Of a stretch of 22,500 nucleotides of DNA, positions 1 through 6,037 are shown in pieces. The translations under genes and the position numbers were made by a program. Source of the DNA: Symbiodinium natans (lineage: Eukaryota; Sar; Dinophyceae; Suessiales; Symbiodiniaceae). The stretch's first letter is position 1. Each line of letters opens with the position of its first letter. The notes below the pieces were generated by a model that worked only from the letters and a program-made list of their open reading frames with translations, had not been told where the DNA came from and made no database searches. The stretch is taken from positions 172,501 to 195,000 of the forward strand of contig CAJNDS010002720.1 in the NCBI GenBank assembly GCA_905221605.1, written 5' to 3'.

Positions 1-121
1 AGACAACGTCAGTGCCGCCGCGCACTTGCCTCGGCTTGGGGTTTTAGGGTTAGGGGTTGTGGGATGCAGGTTCGGATGTCATCCGACTACAACCCCAAGA
101 CAAAGAGCCACTGCAACACCA

Positions 122-290
122 TAAACCCTAAACCCTAAACCCTAAACCCTAAACCCTAAACCCGAAACTCTAAACCCTAAACCCTAAACCCTAAACCCTA
201 AACCCTAAACCCTAAACCCTAAGCCCAAAGCCCAAAGCCCTAAACCCTAAACCCTAAACCCTAAACCTTTAAACCCTAAACCCTAAACCT
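122..290 (-). repeat. CCCTAAA array
   Basis: About 22 units, with CCCAAAG and TTTAAAC interruptions near 222-270. Confidence 0.95.
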
Positions 291-293
291 CAA

Positions 294-402
294 GACACCG
301 GGCCTAGGTGCCCGTGATATCTTCGAGCAAGGTTGAACACACTAAAGATCTTTGAAGCCAGAAGCCACAAAAGGCCTTTGCCCCAATCTATGAACGATTT
401 AA
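294..402 (+). CDS. Candidate exon islands between the first two arrays
   Basis: After AAG, bases 294-334 read TPGLGARDIFEQ up to donor GTTGAA. A second piece to about 401 reads either KPQKAFAPIYERF or IFEARSHKRPLPQSMND before donor GTAGGG. Phases do not settle the frame. They may be 5' exons of the gene that ends at 3059. Confidence 0.3.
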
Positions 403-533
403 GTAGGGTTTAGGTTTAGGGTTTAGGGTTTAGGGTTTAGGGTTTAGGGTTTAGGGTTTAGGGTTTAGGGTTTAGGGTTTAGGGTTTAGGGTTTAGGGTT
501 TAGGGTTTAGGGTTTAGGGTTTAGGGTTTAGGG
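403..533 (+). repeat. TTTAGGG array
   Basis: About 18 near-perfect units, opposite in orientation to the array 110 bp upstream. Confidence 0.95.
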
Positions 534-534
534 C

Positions 535-593
535 GACGATTTACGGTGCCGTTGTAAATCCTCAGCTCCCAAACTCCAGGGCCGCTTTTCCCT
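535..593 (+). CDS. Candidate exon, low support
   Basis: Following a TTTAG acceptor the frame reads GDDLRCRCKSSAPKLQGRF into a CCCTAAA-like tract. A small inverted repeat (GATTTAC and GTAAATC) lies at its start. Confidence 0.2.
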
Positions 594-719
594 TAAACCC
601 TCGAACCCCTGAGCACCCTAAGCCCCCTAAGCCCTAAGCCCTCTCAACCCCCAACCCTAAACACCAAACCCTAAACACTAAACCCTAAACCCTAAACCCT
701 ACACCCTACACCCTAAACC
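594..719 (-). repeat. Degenerate CCCTAAA array
   Basis: Variants CCCTAAG, CACTAAA and CCCTACA mixed with standard units; it leads to the acceptor at 740. Confidence 0.85.
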
Positions 720-740
720 CTTTTTTATCTATCTTCCCAG

Positions 741-809
741 GTTGGCGGAGGCCTTTCTGCAGGTCTCTTCGGAGGAAGGCCTGGACATGGACCGCCTCGA
801 AGAGGCGAG
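741..809 (+). CDS. Candidate exon, unidentified protein
   Basis: A strong acceptor (TTATCTATCTTCCCAG|G) leads into LAEAFLQVSSEEGLDMDRLE and a donor GTTTAG at 810 formed by a TTTAGGG array. Length is 69 bp, phase 2 to 2. The helical acidic reading is the best of three open frames. Confidence 0.4.
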
Positions 810-860
810 GTTTAGGGTTTAGGGTTTAGGGTTTAGGGTTTAGGGTTTAGGGTTTAGGGT
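810..860 (+). repeat. TTTAGGG array
   Basis: Seven units directly after a candidate exon. Confidence 0.9.
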
Positions 861-1353
861 CGTAGGTGCTCGGCCTTCAGGGGGAAGTTCTCTACCCTAC
901 ACCCTAAACCCCAAAGCCTAAACCCTGAACCCTGACCTTAGGCCTTAAAGTTGTGCATAGTAGCGTGTTTAGAAGAGGTATGTAGGGAGACCCGGGCATG
1001 TTAGGTGCCCAGGGCTTTGGACCTTGGAAGATCAGGGCTGTTAAGGACAGGGAGGGGGGAGGTTTAGGGGTTTAGGGGTTTAGGGGTTTAGGGGTTTAGG
1101 GGTTTAGGGGTTTCGGGGTTTCGGGGTTTCGGGGTTTCGGGGTTTAGAGGTTTAGGGGTTTCGGGTTTCGGGGTTAGGGGTTTTGGGTTTAGGGCTGGGG
1201 TTTCGGCGGTTCAGGGTTTAGGCGATTTCGGGGTTTAGAGTTTAGGGTTTTGGGGTTTAAGGCTTAGGGTTTCGGGTATTGAGTTTGGGGACCACTCTCC
1301 TCCAAGTTTGTTTGGGCTCGGGCTCTAAAGTGTTTAGAGATGTCTACTGCTAT
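861..1353. repeat. Degenerate G-rich repeat region
   Basis: Non-repeat sequence to about 1055 holds no clear exon. Then come TTTAGGGG (six in a row), TTTCGGGG (four in a row) and mixed variants to 1275, followed by about 75 bp unassigned. Confidence 0.8.
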
Positions 1354-1519
1354 AACCCTAAACCCTAAATCGTAAACCCTACACCCTAAACCCTAAACCC
1401 TAAACCCTAAACCCTAAACACTAAACCCTAAACCCTAAACCCTAAACACTAAACCCTAAACCCTAAACCCTAAACCCTAAACCCTAAACCCTAAACCCTA
1501 AACCCTAAACCCTAAACCC
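1354..1519 (-). repeat. CCCTAAA array
   Basis: About 23 units with CACTAAA and CCCTACA variants. Confidence 0.95.
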
Positions 1520-1889
1520 GCTCTATCACATGAAATTCTTAATGTTATTAAAGTTCCGGATTTGCTCGTGACCAATTGTTATCAGCTTGCCGGGCCCTGG
1601 GGGACCAATGTTATTAGCTTTCCGGGCCCTCGGTCGTTCGGGAACTTATGGGACGTATTTTTCAACAGGGCTGGGGGGGGGGGGGGCAGGGAATGGTGAG
1701 CAACCGAAACGTAAAGGGTTAATGCAGACCCTTTATTTCTTCATGTTAGGGCGGGCGGGTTTTTGTCTAAGCCCATGCTCTGCACGTCCGAGTGAAAAAT
1801 GCACGATGGTTCATGGGGGGTAGATAACTCGGGAAACCTTAGGCCTTCGGGCAGCTTAGGGCGTAGTGGGGAGTCTTAGGGAACCTTGG
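1520..1889. other. Non-repeat island with imperfect direct repeat
   Basis: ACCAATTGTTATCAGCTTGC near 1571 and ACCAATGTTATTAGCTTTCC near 1604 form a direct repeat of about 33 bp, each followed by GGGCCCT. A G-run of about 15 lies at 1673-1687. The 78-codon open frame from 1587 has no coding character. Confidence 0.55.
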
Positions 1890-1994
1890 GTCTAAACCCT
1901 AAACCCTAAACCCTAAACCCTTAACCCTTAACCCTAAACCCTAAACCCTAAACCCTGAACCCTTAACCCTAAACCCTAAACCCTAAACCCTTAA
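1890..1994 (-). repeat. CCCTAAA array
   Basis: About 15 units with CCCTTAA variants. Confidence 0.95.
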
Positions 1995-2011
1995 GAACCC
2001 TATAATGCGAG

Positions 2012-2076
2012 GTGGTCTGCTCTGGGAAGCATCCTGCGCTCACCACGAAAGAGCTCCGCGAAGTGCCCTCAGCTCA
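2012..2076 (+). CDS. Candidate exon, frame unsettled
   Basis: Bounded by GCGAG|G and a GTAGGG donor. Frames read KHPALTTKELREVPSA or LLWEASCAHHERAPRSALSS; the second ends in phase 0 and would fit the exon at 2760. Confidence 0.25.
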
Positions 2077-2079
2077 GTA

Positions 2080-2262
2080 GGGTTTAGGGTTTAGGGTTTA
2101 GGGTTTCGGGTTTCGGGTTTCGGGTTTCGGGTTTGGGGTTTAGGGTTTGGGGTTTGGGGTTTGGGTTGAGGGCTATGTCTTCCAGAACCCCAAACCCCAA
2201 ACCCCAGTTCCAACCCTAAACCCTAAACCCTAAACCCCTTCACCCCCCCCCCCCCCCCCCCA
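2080..2262. repeat. Head-to-head TTTAGGG/TTTCGGG and CCCAAA/CCCTAAA tracts with C-run
   Basis: TTTAGGG then TTTCGGG (four) and TTTGGGG variants to 2172, then CCCCAAA and CCCTAAA units to 2240, then a C homopolymer of about 18 (2245-2262). Confidence 0.85.
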
Positions 2263-2639
2263 AACCTCTCAACCTTAACGGCCCACGTGAAGGCTCAGGG
2301 CATTGAGTAAGTAGGTTGCTCAGCCCTATGTGGTTTTGAGTCGGGTCAGATCCGCGTGGGGATTCACAAGCTTCGGGTTCAAGCGTTCAGGATGAGACCG
2401 TAAACGAGCCGGTTAGGGGGTTTGGCGTGTAGGGCGGTGTAGGGATGTCTGGGTTCAGGGTTTCGGGTTTAGGGTTTAGGGTTTAGGGTGTACGGTGTTT
2501 AGGGATGTATGGTTGTCTATGGGCATAAGGTAAGTCGGTTAACGGCCACCCTTTCTGGAGCTCGTTTGGAGCCCTCAATTCCCACCCCGCCTCCTTGAGC
2601 CCTGCCCACTGGCACCCGATGATGTATAGCAGCCCCAAA
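2263..2639. other. Mostly non-repeat, no gene called
   Basis: Short TTTAGGG tract at 2457-2488; the rest shows no convincing frame bounded by splice signals. Confidence 0.5.
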
Positions 2640-2705
2640 CTCTAAACCCTAAACCCTAAACCCTAAACCCTAAACCCTAAACCCTAAACCCTAAACCCTA
2701 AACCC
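2640..2705 (-). repeat. CCCTAAA array
   Basis: Nine clean units. Confidence 0.95.
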
Positions 2706-2759
2706 ATAAGTTGGGATGTTCCCCCCTTATGGTGGTGGCCGGCAGCCAAGCAGGGGCAG

Positions 2760-3059
2760 GAGCCGGCAGATGCCCAGAAGCTGGCAATGGCACAGCGCAT
2801 CCTGTCCGTGCGATCGTTTAGGGTTTAGGGTTTAGGGTTTAGGGTTTAGGGTTTAGGGTTTAGGGTTTAGGGTTTAGGGTTTAGGGTTTAGGTTTTAGGG
2901 TTTAGGGTTTTGGCAGACACAGAGCCTCTGGAGCTGTCGCCAGATGATTGCGAAGTCGCAATCATCGCCGTGGAGCGTCACTGCTTGGCTGCTGGCTGGA
3001 GCATGGGGCAGATCAAAGACAACATGCGGGCCGTGTTGGCCTTAAGAGGGATTCCCTAA
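2760..3059 (+). CDS. Two 3' exons of an unidentified gene
   Basis: Exon 2760-2807 (or from 2754) reads EPADAQKLAMAQRILS. Exon 2925-3059 reads PLELSPDDCEVAIIAVERH, then HCLAAGWSMGQIKDNMRAV, and ends at TAA 3057-3059. The intron 2808-2924 has donor GTGCGA, holds about 13 TTTAGGG units, and ends CAGAG; phase 0 on both sides. The second exon is helical with a Cys/Trp mix; no family recognised. The stop falls at the first CCCTAAA unit, so the exon could instead splice at GTGTTGG (3033) toward the 3586 exon. Upstream islands (294, 741, 2012) may belong to the same gene. Confidence 0.5.
2815..2911 (+). repeat. TTTAGGG array inside intron
   Basis: About 13 units filling the intron between exons 2760-2807 and 2925-3059. 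Confidence 0.95.
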
Positions 3060-3084
3060 ACCCTAAACCCTAATCCCTAAACCC

Positions 3085-3240
3085 TAAACCCTATATCAGG
3101 GCGCCTAGAAGGGGCCCGTCATGTTATTCCCCCTATAGGACCCTGTAGAACCCCCATCTAGTTCCTCTATACCTAAGTAGCCCCAAGGTAGCCCCTAAGG
3201 TCCCTGGTCCCTCCCTGAGTCAAGCTTGACTAAACCGCAA
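3085..3240. other. Unassigned island, possible diverged introner-like element
   Basis: Contains AAGTAGCCCCAAGGTAGCCCC and GGTCCCTGGTCCCTCC, loosely like the GTAGCCC element of the LURP-one-like gene. No frame stands out. Confidence 0.25.
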
Positions 3241-3270
3241 ACCCTCCGCTGAGCCCACCCGGGTTCTGAG

Positions 3271-3383
3271 CTTAGGCTTAGGTTTAGGGCCTTAGGGTTT
3301 AGGGTTTAGGGTTTAGGGTTTAGGGTTTAGGGTTTAGGGTTTAGGGTTTAGGGTTTAGGGTTTAGGGTTTAGGGTTTAGGGTC
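3271..3383 (+). repeat. TTTAGGG array
   Basis: About 13 clean units after three degenerate ones. The next 200 bp (to 3585) is G-rich, with CCTAATATTTCCC and no gene. Confidence 0.95.
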
Positions 3384-3585
3384 TTAGCAGGCTTGAAGGG
3401 GTTGTGCTTTTTAGGCTTTAGGGTTTCAGCCCTTAGTGGTTTAGGGGCTTCGTGGAGTTTGTCTCCTAGTATGGCCCTAATATTTCCCTTGGAGGATCTT
3501 GAAAAGGGTTCCCAAACCCAAGGGTACAAAGGGTCCAAGGTAGGACCCCTAGATTTTGTAGTTTAGTTTTCGGTTTGGGGTCAAG

Positions 3586-4747
3586 GCTCGAAGATGTGGG
3601 CATCTACGACGAGGTGTGGCTACTTTGGGCATTCGTGTGGCTTGTCTTGTGGGTTGAGTGTTTGGGTCCTGGCGATTGAGGGTGTGGGTTTTGGTGTGAA
3701 GGGTTTGGGTGGAGGGTTAAGGGTTTAGGGTTTAGGGCTTGCGGCAGGTTGGACTCGGTCTGGCGCAGATGTTTTGGACGATAGGGTCCTTAAGGGTTAG
3801 GGTTTAGGGTTCACGGTTTCGGGTTTAGGGTGCAGTTGCATGGTCCCTGAATATGGTCCTTACGCTTCAAAGAGTTCTGAAGTATGGGCCCTTGGGACCT
3901 GGGGCTGTATAGGGCATATAAGGGGTATATGAGGGGTCCATTTTGAGGGCCCATACTGAGAGATCTTGTAACTACTACCCTGAGAGCAAAGCAGTTTTGG
4001 ACTTGGAGCCTAGGTTAAGATACTCCTACCCCAAGCTAAGGCCCTCCTGACTCTACTTTTACCTAGGGCCGAAGCCCGACCCTAGACCCTAGACCCTAGA
4101 CCCTAGACCCTAGACCCTAGACCCTAGACCCTAAACTCTAAACCCTGAACCCTGAACCCTGAACCCTAAACCCGCAGAAAGCAAAATCGACTTGGATAAT
4201 GGGTTTCTTGACTCGGCGTTTAAGTCGGCCTTACTTGGGTAAGGTTCTCAAGGAAGGTTTAGGGTTCAGGGTTGAGGGGATGGGGTTTAGGGTTGAGGGT
4301 TTTGGGTTTCGGGCTTGCAGGGAACGCCAAAGAATTCGTGTCTGGGCCGAGACAGGAGCAAACTCCCGAAGAGCTTGCAGAGCGAATTCTGGGCGAGGCG
4401 CTGCCATTCAGGGTGGTCTCGTGGGGTTGTTAGGATTGCTGGGTTGTTAGGGTTTGGTTTCAGGGTCGGGGTTAGGGTTTAGGGTTTAGGGTTTGGGGTT
4501 AAAGGGTTCATTGTTTAGGGTTCAGGGTGTAGCATTGGTCAGCTGAATGCACTAGTGTGTGCAGACATGCCCACCTCAACACCGCCCACACTCTACCCAA
4601 AACGAGCCCAACCAGAGACAGCCGAACCAAAGCCGGTCGTTTTGGCCGGAGGGCCTTCTCATTGCTTTTCTTCTCTACGCCGGAGTGTCAAGGCTGAATG
4701 ACGAAAGACTTGCTGCTACGAAGATGCCTTGTGAAAGTCAAAAATAG
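3586..4747 (+). CDS. Unidentified gene, five 3' exons
   Basis: Exons: 3586-3613, 3748-3785, 4178-4238, 4321-4412, 4565-4747 (TAG). All introns are GT-AG and phases agree (0-1, 1-0, 0-1, 1-0, 0-stop). Readings include WTRSGADVLDDR, then KAKSTWIMGFLTRRLSRPYL, NAKEFVSGPRQ, TPEELAERILGEALPF and, in the last exon, SFWPEGLLIAFLLYAGVSRL with a Gln/Asn/Pro-rich stretch before it. The hydrophobic run in the last exon could be a membrane segment. Intron 3786-4177 holds one copy of a dispersed inverted-repeat element and a CCCTAGA/CCCTAAA array ending in CCCGCAG. No family recognised; the two short first exons are weakest. Another frame of the last exon (from MPTSTPPTLYPK) is also open but out of phase. 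Confidence 0.5.
3831..3976 (+). mobile_element. Dispersed inverted-repeat element, copy 1
   Basis: The left end GCAGTTGCATGGTCCCTGAA and the reverse complement of the right end (GGGCCCATAC to TGTAACTAC) match imperfectly over about 30 bp. An internal AGAGTTCTGA follows. It shares its left half with 5682-5815 and, inverted, with 15245-15387. It lies within an intron of the 3586-4747 gene. Confidence 0.65.
4078..4173 (-). repeat. CCCTAGA then CCCTAAA/CCCTGAA array
   Basis: Seven CCCTAGA variants in a row, then CCCTAAA and CCCTGAA. The intron continues to a separate acceptor, CCCGCAG. Confidence 0.9.
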
Positions 4748-5010
4748 AAGCTTCCAAGAGACACATTTGGTTTTGCGTTGAGGGGGGGCATCTCCTGATC
4801 CTTGCCCAACAGCACGCGTGGGCATCCTGGATCTAGGGTTTAAGCGCCTGCTTACTGGGAGGGTTTAAGGTTCCCCTGCCTACTAGAAGGGTTAAGGCCC
4901 GTTACTGAGAGTTTAAGGCTTATTGAGAGGGCTAAAGGCCCCCCGCCTACTGAAAGGGTTCAACCTCGGGCGAGTAAACAAGCTCGGGGCCTCGGGGCGG
5001 GGGGGGGGGC
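4748..5010. repeat. Degenerate ~30-bp tandem repeat
   Basis: From about 4848 to 4962, units of the form CCTACTGGGAGGGTTTAAGG recur about four times with changes. A G-run of about 11 lies near 5000. Confidence 0.5.
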
Positions 5011-5016
5011 TTGATA

Positions 5017-5499
5017 GGGACTGTGCTTGGCGACCAAGCTTGGTCTCGCTGGCGTTCGGAGAGGGGTGGTGGGCGGTTTTCGGGTGAACCCAATCTAAGA
5101 AAGAACAAGAAGCACAAACAAAACGTTAAAGACAAAGCCGAAAAACCAGCCGGTAGCCCTGGAACCTCCAGCTCATCAGCGGCCCATCAGCTGAACAAAG
5201 TGACATATTGGCTCGCTTGGTGTTTCGGGCTTAGGGCTTAGAGTTCAGGGTTAAGGGCTTGTCCCTGCACCCGAAACCCTACGTGACGCCAAATCATAGC
5301 AACGACTGACGATTCCCTAAACCCTAAACCTTAAACCCTAAGCCCTAGACCCTAAACCCTAAACCCTAAACCCTAAACCCTAAACCCTAAACCCTAAACC
5401 CTTTTGCAGGTGGCCCAGCCCCCCTCCTCCACCGCAGACGGCAAAGGCCCAGCCAAGCGGTGGAAAAGAGCGACGATGCTTCGGGGCTTCGGGGTTTAG
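5017..5499 (+). CDS. Unidentified Lys/Ala/Ser-rich C-terminal exons
   Basis: An exon ending at 5199 reads NLRKNKKHKQNVKDKAEKP, then a Ser/Ala run (PGTSSSSAAHQLNK); its start is uncertain (an AG|GG at about 5017 or a later AG). It joins in phase 0 over intron 5200-5409 (GTGACA to TTTTGCAG, containing a CCCTAAA array) to 5410-5499, which reads VAQPPSSTADGKGPAKRWKR and stops at TAG inside TTTAGGG-like DNA. Composition is of a disordered basic tail, perhaps nuclear; no family can be named. Confidence 0.4.
5313..5401 (-). repeat. CCCTAAA array inside intron
   Basis: About 12 units, followed by CCTTTTGCAG, the acceptor of the next exon. Confidence 0.95.
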
Positions 5500-5681
5500 G
5501 CAGGGTTTAGGGGTTTTATGAGGGTTTTATAGGGTTTTATAGGGGTTTTATAGGGTTTTATAGGGTTTTATAGGGGTTTTATAGGGTTTAGGGGTTTTAT
5601 AGGGGTTTCGGGTTTAGGGTTTAGGGTTTATAGGGTTTAGGGGTTTTCTAGGGTTTTGGGGTTTAGGGGTTTCTAAGGGAA
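5500..5681 (+). repeat. GGGTTTTATA-type repeat
   Basis: Units such as GGGTTTTATAGG repeat about nine times, mixed with TTTAGGG. It looks like a local telomere-repeat derivative. Confidence 0.75.
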
Positions 5682-5815
5682 GATGCATGGTCCCTTAATA
5701 TGGCCCCTTGCCTCCTTTAAAGGGTTCTGAAAGTGTGGGAGCTTGGGTTGAATAGGGTATATATGGGGTACAGAGGGGTCCCCATGTATGTTAAGAACCC
5801 CATGTAGCTACTGCA
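5682..5815 (+). mobile_element. Dispersed inverted-repeat element, copy 2
   Basis: Starts GATGCATGGTCCCTTAATA, then GGCCCCTTGCC and TTTAAAGGGTTCTGAAAG, matching copy 1 in order. It lies between the 5499 stop and the LURP-one-like gene; to 5937 the sequence is otherwise unassigned. Confidence 0.65.
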
Positions 5816-5937
5816 AGAGGGTTTAGTGTTTAGACATGGAGGCTAGTGGTTGGCAAGTGCGGGTGCTTCAGATAGCAAGTTCAGGCATCTAGGCCGGTTT
5901 TAGGACAGTCTAAACCTAAACCCTAACCCCTAAACCC

Positions 5938-6037
5938 TACCACCAAAACGCCCAAGGCTTGAACTGCTGCAGTTTCTGAACCAAGCGTTCTTGCAGCTTG
6001 TGCGCCGTTTCGTTCCAGCGCCCTCCCCTTGCCAAGC
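5938..6037 (+). promoter_or_regulatory. Probable 5' leader of LURP-one-like gene
   Basis: About 100 bp of non-repeat sequence precedes the ATG. It contains pyrimidine-rich tracts followed by AG (TTCTTGCAG near 5995 and CGTTCCAG near 6017). In dinoflagellates mRNAs receive a trans-spliced leader, so one of these is a reasonable leader acceptor. No core promoter motif can be named. Confidence 0.35.

Noticed and set aside
1-540. Left edge as a chromosome end
   Set aside because: Arrays of both orientations sit close together and similar arrays continue for 22 kb, with unique DNA outside the first one; it does not behave like a terminus.
2370-2400. GGGTTCAAGCG as a tRNA T-arm
   Set aside because: No matching D-arm, anticodon stem or acceptor stem at the right distances.
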